From an uncultured SAR116 cluster alpha proteobacterium (GTDB lineage Bacteria > Pseudomonadota > Alphaproteobacteria > Puniceispirillales > Marisalimonadaceae), in contig CACIWG010000006.1 of NCBI GenBank assembly GCA_902590245.1, positions 18,277-82,276 on the forward strand: 64,000 nt of DNA, written 5' to 3'. A program made the position numbers and the translations under genes. Every line of letters begins with the position of its first letter. Positions within the stretch are counted from its first letter, which is position 1. The notes beneath the pieces were generated by a model. The model did no database searches. It had not been told where the DNA came from and saw only the letters and a program-made list of their open reading frames with translations. Below, in pieces: positions 46,511 to 54,750 of the stretch.

Positions 46511-47317
46511 TTAATTTAATATACTTAATCTAACGTCTTTACAAAACAACTCTAATGGCTTTTTTATATATTCGATTTTTGTTAAACCAAAACCAAGAAT
46601 ATCATAATTTATTTTTGAATTATAAACTAAAGATCCTACTATCTTTTTATTAATGTCATTAATATTTGCATTATCGATAATTTCAGAAGAATTGATTTTA
46701 AAACTTATATATTTCTTTTTTATTGATCCTTTGTACTTTACCCTTGCAATAACTTCTTGGCCAATAAAGCACCCCTTATCAAAATCAATTCCTTGATTGT
46801 AAATTATGTCAATTTCAAATGGATAAAGTTTATTTGAAGGTATCTCTAATTCACCTTCCGGGCAGAGATTTGTAAATCTCAAACGATCATACCAATCTTT
46901 TAAACAAACGTTTTTAAAATCTTTTTTAGGTTTTGAAAAATGTCTATAGATATCATTATTTTTAAATCTCAAATCTTTTCTTGAAATTTCATCTTGGTAA
47001 AAATAATTTGAAATAATTACATCTAAATCTTTTTTTTCAAAAGTTACATCTAATCTTAAGCTATATAATTTTAATTTATTTATTAAATCATTTAGCTGGT
47101 TTTTACTGCACTCAATTAAGTAAAAATCCCCATTTTTTATGATGAAAAAATCAAATAAAATTTTTCCTTGAGGTGATAATATTGTTGTTATAAATAATTC
47201 TTCGTGATTTATTTTTTCCAGGTCACTTGAAATAATATTATTTAAAAATAATAAACTATCTTTCCCAGAAATTTTTATAACAGATCTATTATTTAAAATT
47301 GATACTTTTTTTTCCAT
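46511..47317 (-). CDS. ygfZ: YgfZ-type folate-binding Fe-S cluster repair protein
   Basis: A 268-residue member of the YgfZ/IBA57 family. The signature KGCFIGQEVIARVKYKG with the single conserved cysteine is present near residue 190, with LLFLNNIISSDLEKI near the start, matching the GcvT-like fold. It assists folate-dependent repair or assembly of certain iron-sulfur enzymes. The protein is lysine-rich and shorter than E. coli YgfZ. It stands alone, divergent from the GST gene, with 41 bp between the starts. Confidence 0.92.
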   Translation of the reverse strand: MEKKVSILNNRSVIKISGKDSLLFLNNIISSDLEKINHEELFITTILSPQGKILFDFFIIKNGDFYLIECSKNQLNDLINKLKLYSLRLDVTFEKKDLDVIISNYFYQDEISRKDLRFKNNDIYRHFSKPKKDFKNVCLKDWYDRLRFTNLCPEGELEIPSNKLYPFEIDIIYNQGIDFDKGCFIGQEVIARVKYKGSIKKKYISFKINSSEIIDNANINDINKKIVGSLVYNSKINYDILGFGLTKIEYIKKPLELFCKDVRLSILN

Positions 47318-47358
47318 AATTTACAATTATATCGATAATAAATCAAAAAGGTTTTTTT

Positions 47359-47985
47359 ATGGCAATAAAAATTTATGGAAGATTATCTTCAGCAAACGTT
47401 CAAAAAATTAATTGGTTTTGTGAATATGCCAACATTAACGTTATGAATTTAAATTATGGTGGTAAATATGGCAAAACACAAACTAACGAATTTAAAGACA
47501 TGAACCCTAACAGTCGTGTTCCAGTATTGGATGATGAAAATTTTATTTTGTATGAATCAAATGCTATTTTGAGGTATTTATCAAAAAAATTTGATATTTT
47601 AGTTGAAGAAAAAAAAGAAATTAGTGGCAAAATTGATCAATGGATTGATTGGGGTAGTTTTACATTTGCAGCTCCATGTTCTCTTCTAACAGCACATAAA
47701 TTAAGTTTGCCTCAAGATCAAAGAGATGAATTAATTGCCGAAAAAGCAAAAAATGACATTTTCAGTTTTTTAAACATATTAAACAATCATTTGGCTAAAA
47801 AAGATTTCATGGTTGACGAAAAGTTTAGTTTGGCAGATATCCCTCTTGGAATATGGTGTCATAGATGTATTAATCTTAAGATATCTTTTGATAATTTTCC
47901 AAATATTAATAATTGGTATATTAAATTGAACGAAATGAACTCTTTCCAAAATACTGTGTTAAGTGCACCATTACCACCTAATTAA
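47359..47985 (+). CDS. Glutathione S-transferase family protein
   Basis: A 208-residue GST: thioredoxin-fold half with NVQKINWFCEYANI, the cis-proline block NPNSRVPVLDDE and the glutathione-binding ESNAILRYLS, then a helical half with FSLADIPLGIWCHRCINL. The N-terminal serine of SSANVQK is the likely catalytic residue, as in many theta/beta-like bacterial GSTs. The substrate is unknown. It overlaps convergent leuA by 8 nt. Confidence 0.9.
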   Translation: MAIKIYGRLSSANVQKINWFCEYANINVMNLNYGGKYGKTQTNEFKDMNPNSRVPVLDDENFILYESNAILRYLSKKFDILVEEKKEISGKIDQWIDWGSFTFAAPCSLLTAHKLSLPQDQRDELIAEKAKNDIFSFLNILNNHLAKKDFMVDEKFSLADIPLGIWCHRCINLKISFDNFPNINNWYIKLNEMNSFQNTVLSAPLPPN

Positions 47986-49636
47986 TTTTATTTATTGCAC
48001 TAATTACAGCAAGAATTGGAGCTAAAGTTATACTGGTATGAATTCCACATCCAAAAATAGATTGATCATTCTTATCTTTTAACTCTACATATGCTGCAGA
48101 TTCTGCTTTTGAGGTGGCGCTTCTAGTATTTTGTCCGAAATCTTTAAGTGTAAATTCTAAATTATAATTTTCTCTTATTCCATTTACGAAGGCAGATATA
48201 GGACCATTTCCTTCACCAGTGAAATTATCTATTTTTCCTTTATATTGAATCTCTGCTTGAATTATTTCTAAACCAGAAGTTTTATTTGAAGCCTTAGAAA
48301 CAAAGTTTATTAATTTAAAAGGATCATTTTTTATAAATTGGTTTTGAAATATTTCCCAAATATCATTACTAGAAATTTCAAGTCCAGATGTATCAGCTAG
48401 TTTTTGAACATATTTTGATAGCTCGATCTCTGCTTGTTTTGGAATCTTTATATGATGTTCAGTTTCTAATATCCAGGCGGAGCCACCTTTTCCTGATTGA
48501 CTGTTAACTCTAATAATTGCTTCATAAGTTCTTCCAATATCTGCAGGATCTATAGGTAAATATGGAACTTCCCATTTTTGAGAATTTGATTTTTCAATAG
48601 CATCCATTCCTTTTCTTATAGCATCTTGATGACTTCCTGAAAAAGCTGTGTGCACAAGTTTTCCAGCATATGGATGTCTTTCGTGTATTGGTAATCTATT
48701 ACAGTATTCAGCAGTTTCAATTAAAGAATTTATATCTGAAAAATCAATCTGAGGATTTATTCCTTGAGTAAATAAATTAAGACCTAAAGTTATTAAATCC
48801 ACGTTTCCAGTTCGTTCTCCATTTCCAAAAAGGGTTCCTTCAACTCTATCTGCTCCTGCCATCAATCCTAACTCTGTAGCAGCAACAGCGGTGCCTCTAT
48901 CATTATGAGGATGTAAAGAAAGGACAATTCTTTTTCTATCAGAAAAGTTTTTGCTCATCCATTCAATTTGATCGGCATAAATATTGGGAGATGACATTTC
49001 AACAGTTGCTGGAAGATTTATTATTACAGGTTTAAGTGCATTTGCCTCCCAAATGTCTAAAACTTCTTCACATACTTCAAGTGCATATGGTAATTCAGTC
49101 CCAGTAAAACTCTCTGGTGAATATTCTAATCTGACATTGGTATTATTTAAAATTCCAATATTATCACTGATTATTTTTGCTCCATCAGCTGCAATTTTTT
49201 TTACACCGTCCATATCTTCTTTGAAAACAACTTTTCTTTGAAGGGTACTTGTAGAGTTATAAAGATGTATAATTGCTTTCTTTGACCCTTTTAAACTTTC
49301 AAGTGTTTTAATTATTAATTCTTCTCTAGATTGTGTCAAAACTTGAATGGTTACATCGTCTGGAATATGGCCATCATTTATAAGCTCTCTTATAAAATTA
49401 AAATCCGTATCTGAAGCTGATGGAAATCCAACTTCTATTTCTTTATATCCAACGTCTATAAGTTTTTTAAAAAATTTCATTTTACGGTTACTGTCCATTG
49501 GCTCTGCTAAGGCTTGGTTTCCATCCCTTAAGTCAACAGAACACCAAATAGGACATCTGTTTAAAGACTTATTAGGCCAGTCCCTGTTTTTAATTTCAAC
49601 AGCTTTGTATTGATTATATTTGTTATATTTTGTCAT
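47978..49636 (-). CDS. leuA: 2-isopropylmalate synthase, long (LeuA2/fungal-like) form
   Basis: A 552-residue enzyme. CSVDLRDGNQALAEPMDSNRK is the N-terminal metal site and HPHNDRGTAVAATE the HxH motif; a regulatory domain follows (QNTRSATSKAESAAYVEL). The extended N-terminus (KYNKYNQYKAVEIKNRDWPNK) marks the actinobacterial/fungal-like class. It condenses acetyl-CoA with 2-ketoisovalerate, the first committed step to leucine. A hairpin lies in its leader. It is monocistronic and overlaps the GST gene by 8 nt at the 3' end. Confidence 0.94.
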   Translation of the reverse strand: MTKYNKYNQYKAVEIKNRDWPNKSLNRCPIWCSVDLRDGNQALAEPMDSNRKMKFFKKLIDVGYKEIEVGFPSASDTDFNFIRELINDGHIPDDVTIQVLTQSREELIIKTLESLKGSKKAIIHLYNSTSTLQRKVVFKEDMDGVKKIAADGAKIISDNIGILNNTNVRLEYSPESFTGTELPYALEVCEEVLDIWEANALKPVIINLPATVEMSSPNIYADQIEWMSKNFSDRKRIVLSLHPHNDRGTAVAATELGLMAGADRVEGTLFGNGERTGNVDLITLGLNLFTQGINPQIDFSDINSLIETAEYCNRLPIHERHPYAGKLVHTAFSGSHQDAIRKGMDAIEKSNSQKWEVPYLPIDPADIGRTYEAIIRVNSQSGKGGSAWILETEHHIKIPKQAEIELSKYVQKLADTSGLEISSNDIWEIFQNQFIKNDPFKLINFVSKASNKTSGLEIIQAEIQYKGKIDNFTGEGNGPISAFVNGIRENYNLEFTLKDFGQNTRSATSKAESAAYVELKDKNDQSIFGCGIHTSITLAPILAVISAINKIN

Positions 49637-49670
49637 TTTACATAGATCCTATAAATAAAAGTTTTAATAT

Positions 49671-49692
49671 CCCTGGCTCCAAAGAGACAGGG
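49671..49692 (-). promoter_or_regulatory. Hairpin in the leuA leader
   Basis: CCCTGGCTC (49671-49679) and GAGACAGGG (49684-49692) form a 9-bp stem with one mismatch and a 4-nt loop, 34 nt upstream of the leuA ATG on its strand. It is the only GC-rich element in the 206-bp gap between leuA and lepA. No T tract follows, and I see no leader peptide rich in Leu codons. The role (attenuation, protein binding or a riboswitch stem) is open. Confidence 0.5.
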
Positions 49693-49842
49693 CATCATAG
49701 GTTTAGTAAATTACATATTGACAAATTATATAAATTCATAATTTAAACTATCAATATAACAATTTTAGTCAAGAGGATTTAAACTAAAATAAAATTACTA
49801 ATATCAAATTGTAAATTTTTTTTTAATAGTTAAATTATTTAA

Positions 49843-51636
49843 ATGGAAGATATAAAAAAAATTAGAAATTTCTCAATTATAGCTCATATTGATCATGGAA
49901 AATCAACTTTAGCAGACAGGTTAATTCAAGAATGTGGTGCTTTACAAGATAGAGAAATGAAAGAACAAGTTCTTGATAATATGGATATTGAGAGAGAAAG
50001 AGGAATAACCATAAAAGCTCAAACTGTTCGTTTAAAATATCTACACGATGATGGAGAAACCTATACATTGAATTTGATAGACACCCCCGGACATGTTGAT
50101 TTCTCCTACGAAGTTTCAAGATCATTATCTGCCTGCGAAGGGTCTTTATTAATAGTAGATTCTTCTCAAGGAGTTGAAGCACAAACTCTTGCAAATGTTT
50201 ATCAAGCGATTGAAGCTGATCACGAGATAGTTACAGTTTTAAATAAAATTGATCTTCCTGCATCCGAGCCTGAGAGAATAAAAAAGCAAATTGATGAAGT
50301 TATAGGATTACCAGGCGAGGACGCAATTGAGGTTTCTGCAAAAACTGGGGTTGGAATAAAATCAGTTTTAAGTTCATTAGTTGAAAAACTTCCTCCTCCA
50401 CAAGGGATAATTGACAATCAATTAAAAGCAATGTTGATTGACAGTTGGTTTGATCCTTATTTAGGAATTTTAATTTTAGTTAGAATAGTTGATGGTAAAT
50501 TATTCAAAGGTCAGAAGATAAGATTTATGTCAACAGGATCAAGTTATACTGTGGATAGTTTAGGAATTTTTACTCCCAAAATAGTAAATGTAGACTCGAT
50601 GGGTCCAGGTGAAATTGGTTTTTTTACAGCTTCTGTTAAAACTGTGGCCGACTGTAATGTGGGAGATACAATTACCGATGACAAAAAACCTACAAATTCA
50701 ATGTTAGAGGGTTTCAAGCCATCAATACCTGTTGTCTTTTGTGGTCTTTTTCCAACTGATAGCGCTGATTTTAGTGATCTTAAAGATGCTTTAGAGAAAT
50801 TATCCTTAAATGATTCATCTTTTAGTTTTGAAGCAGAAACTTCAGCAGCATTAGGTTTTGGTTTTAGATGTGGATTTTTAGGTTTACTGCATATGGAAAT
50901 CATTAGAGAAAGGTTAACTAGGGAGTTTAATTTAGAATTGATTTCTACCGCACCATCAGTGGTGTATGAAATAAAAAAAGTTAATGGAGAAACAGTTAAG
51001 CTACATAATCCTGCTGATTTGCCAGATGCTAATAATCTAGATCATATACAGGAGCCTTGGATAATTGCCACAATTTTTGTTCCTGATCAATATTTAGGGT
51101 CAGTTTTAACCTTATGCACTGAAAGAAGAGGAGAACAAGTTGATCTAAGTTATGTTGGTACAAGAGCTATGTTAGTTTATAAGCTTCCATTAAATGAAGT
51201 TGTTTTTGACTTTTATGATAGATTAAAAAGTATTTCCTCAGGATATGCTAGTTTTGATTACCAATTTGATAAGTATAGATTAGGAGATCTTGTAAAAGTT
51301 TCAATTCTAGTCAACGGAGAACAAGTTGATGCATTAGCAATGATAACAAATAGAGATCATGCTGAGAAAAGAGGTAGAGCTATTTGTTTGAAATTGAAAG
51401 AATTAATTCCAAGACAATTATTTAAGGTTGCTTTACAAGCTGCAATTGGCTCAAAAGTTATAGCTCGTGAAACGATAAGTGCTGTCAGAAAAGATGTCAC
51501 AGCTAAATGTTATGGAGGAGATATTTCTAGAAAAAGAAAACTTCTTGAAAAACAAAAAGCTGGAAAAAAGAAAATGAGACAGTTTGGACAAGTGGAGATT
51601 CCTCAAAACGCTTTTTTTGAAGCTTTGAAGATTTAA
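49843..51636 (+). CDS. lepA: Elongation factor 4 (LepA)
   Basis: A 597-residue translational GTPase. G1 [10 protein letters not shown]2 in [11 protein letters not shown]3 [12 protein letters not shown]4 NKIDLP and G5 SAKTG are all present, followed by the LepA-specific C-terminal domain ([24 protein letters not shown]). EF4 back-translocates or remodels ribosomes under stress. Length is standard. It is divergent from leuA and overlaps the convergent small membrane gene by 4 nt. Confidence 0.97.
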   Translation: MEDIKKIRNFSIIAHIDHGKSTLADRLIQECGALQDREMKEQVLDNMDIERERGITIKAQTVRLKYLHDDGETYTLNLIDTPGHVDFSYEVSRSLSACEGSLLIVDSSQGVEAQTLANVYQAIEADHEIVTVLNKIDLPASEPERIKKQIDEVIGLPGEDAIEVSAKTGVGIKSVLSSLVEKLPPPQGIIDNQLKAMLIDSWFDPYLGILILVRIVDGKLFKGQKIRFMSTGSSYTVDSLGIFTPKIVNVDSMGPGEIGFFTASVKTVADCNVGDTITDDKKPTNSMLEGFKPSIPVVFCGLFPTDSADFSDLKDALEKLSLNDSSFSFEAETSAALGFGFRCGFLGLLHMEIIRERLTREFNLELISTAPSVVYEIKKVNGETVKLHNPADLPDANNLDHIQEPWIIATIFVPDQYLGSVLTLCTERRGEQVDLSYVGTRAMLVYKLPLNEVVFDFYDRLKSISSGYASFDYQFDKYRLGDLVKVSILVNGEQVDALAMITNRDHAEKRGRAICLKLKELIPRQLFKVALQAAIGSKVIARETISAVRKDVTAKCYGGDISRKRKLLEKQKAGKKKMRQFGQVEIPQNAFFEALKI

Positions 51637-51974
51637 TTGGTTTTATTAATTCTTCTTTTTTTTGTTCCAAAATAAATAAAAAAAATTGCTAAAATGCCGA
51701 ATGTTAATCCTGCTGGGAATAATAAAAAAGTTGATATAATTGGATGCCAGACAAAACCTGAACAATTTAAAATTTCTAAAGATGAACATGGATCTATATA
51801 TCTACTTACAATTGCTTCTGTAATCTGTAAACTATTAGGCGCGTATTTATACCATATTTGTCCTATTTGCGTATATCCCACACTACTGTCTATATGTAAC
51901 AAAACATCTAAATAAATACCAAAAACTGATATTGCAAAAAAAATTAAACCGAATGTAATAAATATTCTTCCCAT
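51633..51974 (-). CDS. Hypothetical two-span membrane protein (113 aa)
   Basis: A 113-residue protein with one hydrophobic segment at each end (about residues 4-24 and 80-102) and a soluble loop of about 55 residues between them containing two cysteines ([13 protein letters not shown]). The topology predicts a loop exposed to the periplasm, where the two cysteines could form a disulfide; that is inference. The tail is basic (KKRRINK). I do not recognise a family. It converges on lepA with a 4-nt stop overlap. Confidence 0.65.
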   Translation of the reverse strand: MGRIFITFGLIFFAISVFGIYLDVLLHIDSSVGYTQIGQIWYKYAPNSLQITEAIVSRYIDPCSSLEILNCSGFVWHPIISTFLLFPAGLTFGILAIFFIYFGTKKRRINKTN

Positions 51975-52028
51975 ACTAGGCTATTTTTTAATATGATTAA
52001 TATAATTTTTCAATTATAAAAATCATAT

Positions 52029-52118
52029 GGAGAGGTGGCCGAGTGGTTTAAGGCGCACGCCTGGAAAGTGTGTAGGGGTGAAAGCCTCTCGAGGGTTCGA
52101 ATCCCTCTCTCTCCGCCA
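52029..52118 (+). tRNA. tRNA-Ser, anticodon GGA
   Basis: A 90-nt class II tRNA with a long variable arm. Acceptor GGAGAGG/TCTCTCC (one G-T pair), anticodon stem CACGC/GTGTG around loop CTGGAAA with anticodon GGA, T arm GAGGG/CCCTC with loop TTCGAAT, discriminator G and encoded CCA. It reads UCC and UCU codons. Confidence 0.97.
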
Positions 52119-52148
52119 TAATTTAAATATTAATGAATAGGGTTAATT

Positions 52149-52484
52149 TTGGCAAATTCTGGTGTATATTGGATAGATCTTACTTTTAACTGGTTTATAA
52201 AGTTTCTTCATATAGTTGCCGACCTTCTTGGTATTACTTATGAAGAAATCAATATTTGGTTGTTTGTAGTAATAGGTCCTTTATTATTTCTTATATCTAT
52301 TTATTTAAATTATTATTTTTACAAAAAGACAAAAAAGTTAAATAAAATAATTGAATTACAAAACAAAGAATTTAATGAAACTAATGAAGTAATGGTTGAA
52401 GAAAAAAAACCAGACTATTTAAAAATCTTAATTATTATTTTACTTATTATTTTTATCATCTACTTTTTAGAGGCTAAAAATTAA
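52149..52484 (+). CDS. Hypothetical two-span membrane protein (111 aa), TTG start
   Basis: A 111-residue protein with an aromatic N-terminal half (YWIDLTFNWFIKFLHIVADLLGITYEEINIWLFVVIGP), a first membrane span at about 36-56, a charged middle (residues 58-90) and a second span near the C-terminus (92-108). The block YEEINIWLFVV recurs, as I recall, in uncharacterised bacterial membrane proteins. The start is a TTG at 52149; no ATG lies before the first conserved block. It follows the tRNA-Ser gene by 30 bp and converges on the DUF2905 gene. Confidence 0.6.
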   Translation: MANSGVYWIDLTFNWFIKFLHIVADLLGITYEEINIWLFVVIGPLLFLISIYLNYYFYKKTKKLNKIIELQNKEFNETNEVMVEEKKPDYLKILIIILLIIFIIYFLEAKN

Positions 52485-52492
52485 AATTATTA

Positions 52493-52690
52493 TTATTTAA
52501 ATAAATTAAATATTATTGTTAAAACAATACTAATTATTAAACAAGTTACTATTGGAAAAAAGAATGTAGTGTTTCCTGATTTAAAAATTATGTCGCCAGG
52601 TAATTGTCCCAAGCCCAATTTTCTGATGTAAGGATAGAGCAACCCAATTACAATTAAAAATAAACCCATGACTATTAAAATTTTTTGCAT
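52493..52690 (-). CDS. DUF2905 small membrane protein
   Basis: A 65-residue protein with two membrane spans (residues 3-20 and 43-62) and the intervening DUF2905 signature LGQLPGDIIFKSGNTTFFFPI. The family is widespread and without known function. It is encoded 22 nt downstream of the DsrE-family gene on the same strand and may be co-transcribed with it and the small ORF before that. Confidence 0.88.
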   Translation of the reverse strand: MQKILIVMGLFLIVIGLLYPYIRKLGLGQLPGDIIFKSGNTTFFFPIVTCLIISIVLTIIFNLFK

Positions 52691-52712
52691 AGTTTAAATT
52701 GAAACTAAAGAA

Positions 52713-53075
52713 TTAATAAACAAATGTTCTATCTGCTTGTAAAGATAAATTTAGAAGAGTTTTTGGGAAAACTTTTATTGAATTTGTTTCTTTTAGGTCT
52801 TTTTCTGTTACACCTCTAATTTCACAGGATATAGCGGATATATATATAGGTACTTTTGCGTCGACTAATATATTAAAATGTTCGCTGAGTTTTCCAGTGC
52901 CTAAACCAACCAAATTATCTAATACAGGTTTTCTCACTAAACTTACTGCATCAGCGTTTAAGAAAACTTGTACTTCATGACCTTCTTCTACTGCTGTTCT
53001 AGCTAACATAAACCCTAAGGAAGCTTTTGTAGGATTATTTGTTCCATTAGTAATATTAAATAAAAGTTTTGCCAT
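52713..53075 (-). CDS. DsrE-family protein
   Basis: A 120-residue DsrE/F-like protein. The N-terminal MAKLLFNITNGTNNPTKASL and EGHEVQVFLNADAV blocks and the later YISAISCEIRGVTEKDL fit stand-alone DsrE proteins, with one cysteine at the usual position. Such proteins are sulfur-relay or sulfur-carrier related in some bacteria, but these single forms mostly lack a shown role. No dsrC, tusA or sulfur oxidation genes are near. It lies 8 nt downstream of a small conserved-looking ORF. Confidence 0.88.
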   Translation of the reverse strand: MAKLLFNITNGTNNPTKASLGFMLARTAVEEGHEVQVFLNADAVSLVRKPVLDNLVGLGTGKLSEHFNILVDAKVPIYISAISCEIRGVTEKDLKETNSIKVFPKTLLNLSLQADRTFVY

Positions 53076-53083
53076 TAAATAAA

Positions 53084-53284
53084 TTAGATACTTTTATAAT
53101 TATTAACTTTTATACAATTCTTTTCGACTATAACTGGACCTTTGTATAGATCAATAAATTCTTTTCTCATGTTTTCAGCACGAACAGTACATTCTTTATG
53201 AGTACTAATTAATCCTAATTTGTCTTTTAAAAGTAGACATTCCATATTGATTAAATTGCATATTGAAATAAAAGCTTGAAACAT
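53084..53284 (-). CDS. Small hypothetical cysteine-containing protein (66 aa)
   Basis: A 66-residue ORF preceded by a textbook AGGAGG Shine-Dalgarno sequence, which makes it very likely translated. It has cysteines in the patterns ICNLINMECLLLKD and STHKECTVRAENM. The layout (short hydrophobic start, CLxLxD, T..EC..RA..M) resembles small uncharacterised proteins seen in other alphaproteobacteria, but I cannot name a family. It heads a leftward set with DsrE and DUF2905 genes and borders the long gap before cysD. Confidence 0.65.
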   Translation of the reverse strand: MFQAFISICNLINMECLLLKDKLGLISTHKECTVRAENMRKEFIDLYKGPVIVEKNCIKVNNYKSI

Positions 53285-53841
53285 AAAACCTCCTAATTCC
53301 TACAATAATGCCCTAGATGAAAAATACTTAAAAAATATTCAACTTCACATAAAAAAGAATAAATTGATGAAATAAAAATCATAATTTAATTAACTGCATG
53401 TTTAATGTGCATCTAAATTACGAAAAAACAAAGTCAAATTGTAGACTAAAAACTTAATTTTCTTCTGGTAAATCGTAATTTATTTTTTTGTATACCTAGT
53501 TTTATAAAGAATTCTATAAAAGTTCTCAATTTATTATTAGACATGGAGGAACAAATTTTTGAAACTCTCATAAGAAGTTCATAATTCTCATTAAATCTTT
53601 CAATTACAACATTTTTTTTATAATTGTAAAATTATGGCAACAATCTTTCAGGTTATGTGAATATTTGTCTAAACAAATGTGTCAAAGACCATATAATTAA
53701 AATAAATTTATAATTTTATACCATTCTGAAATTAGATTACCAGATTGGTTAAAAGTAAAATTATTCAAAACTAATTTCTTTATAATTTAAAAAAAGAGAG
53801 TTAAAATATGATTTTATAATTTTATCAATATATTGATTTTA
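53285..53841. other. Long intergenic region upstream of cysD
   Basis: About 560 bp with no intact gene. The middle carries a decayed coding remnant on the minus strand (listed separately, 53446-53692). The remainder is AT-rich with no convincing terminator; the ribosome-binding site of the preceding small ORF is at its left edge. The cysD promoter must be in the right part, but I see no clear hexamer pair. Confidence 0.6.
53446..53692 (-). pseudogene. Decayed sulfotransferase-like C-terminal remnant
   Basis: Reading the minus strand from 53692 gives MVFDTFV, then after a frame change DKYSHNLKDCCHNFTIIKK, then after another change at an A8 run NVVIERFNENYELLMRVSK, continuing open for about 35 more codons to a TAG at 53446-53448. 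NL-x2-C, about ten residues, then (V)xERFxE-x3-LL is the layout of the C-terminal end of sulfotransferase-family proteins (typically VGLTERFDESLLLL). Two frame breaks and the lack of any N-terminal half mean it is broken. Its place beside PAPS synthesis genes adds weight, but the match is short. Confidence 0.4.
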
Positions 53842-54747
53842 ATGAGTATAAGAAATTACCTAAAACAGCTTGAAACAGTATCTATAGAAATAATCTGGGA
53901 AGTTTATAAAAATTTTAAGAATCCAGTTATTCTTTATTCAATTGGAAAAGATTCATCAGTAATGTTTCATCTGATTAAAAAAGCATTTGCTCCTGCAAAA
54001 ATTCCTTTTCCCTTGGCTCATGTTGATACTCTTTGGAAGTTTAAGGAAATGATAAAATTTCGAGATAACTTGGCTAAAAAAGAAGATTTAAAATTAATAG
54101 TTCATACTAATCTAGAAGGAAAAGAATTGAATATAAATCCTTTTGATCATGGCTCAGAAAAACATACTGATATCATGAAAACAGTCGCACTAAAACAGCT
54201 ATTAAATAAATATAAATTTGATGCTGTTTTTGGAGGGGCCAGAAGAGACGAAGAAAAATCTCGTGCTAAGGAAAGAATATTCTCTGCTAGAGATGAAAAT
54301 CACAAATGGGATCCAAAAAATCAAAGACCAGAATTTTGGAATATCTACAATACTAAAATCAATGATAATCAATCGGTCAGAGTTTTTCCTTTATCAAACT
54401 GGACAGAAATGGATATATGGCGATATATTGATCAAGAAAATATAGATTTAGTTCCATTATATTTTGCGGCAAAAAGAAAAGTAGTTAATTTCAATAATAG
54501 CATAATTTTAACTGAAGATAAAAGAACTCCAAAAACTTTGAGAAAAAAATCATTTATAGAAGAGGTAAGGTTTAGAACATTGGGTTGCTATCCATTAACT
54601 GGTGGAGTTAAAAGTAAAGCTAAAAACGTTAAAGAAATTATTGCTGAATTAGAACAAAGTAATGAATCAGAAAGACAAGGAAGACTTATTGATTTGGATG
54701 GCAGTGGGTATGGTATGGAAATTAAAAAGAAAGAAGGATATTTTTAA
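53842..54747 (+). CDS. cysD: Sulfate adenylyltransferase subunit 2 (CysD)
   Basis: A 301-residue PP-loop ATPase-family protein. The PP motif is [13 protein letters not shown], followed by [34 protein letters not shown] and the C-terminal [14 protein letters not shown] and [11 protein letters not shown]. With CysN it makes APS from sulfate and ATP. The ATG at 53842 is used; the frame is open three codons further to a TTG. cysNC follows after 3 nt. No cysH or sulfite reductase gene is nearby. Confidence 0.96.
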   Translation: MSIRNYLKQLETVSIEIIWEVYKNFKNPVILYSIGKDSSVMFHLIKKAFAPAKIPFPLAHVDTLWKFKEMIKFRDNLAKKEDLKLIVHTNLEGKELNINPFDHGSEKHTDIMKTVALKQLLNKYKFDAVFGGARRDEEKSRAKERIFSARDENHKWDPKNQRPEFWNIYNTKINDNQSVRVFPLSNWTEMDIWRYIDQENIDLVPLYFAAKRKVVNFNNSIILTEDKRTPKTLRKKSFIEEVRFRTLGCYPLTGGVKSKAKNVKEIIAELEQSNESERQGRLIDLDGSGYGMEIKKKEGYF

Positions 54748-54750
54748 ATT

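Noticed and set aside
49637..49842. T-box or leucine leader-peptide attenuator for leuA
   Set aside because: No terminator/antiterminator pair and no short ORF with leucine codon runs; only one imperfect hairpin.
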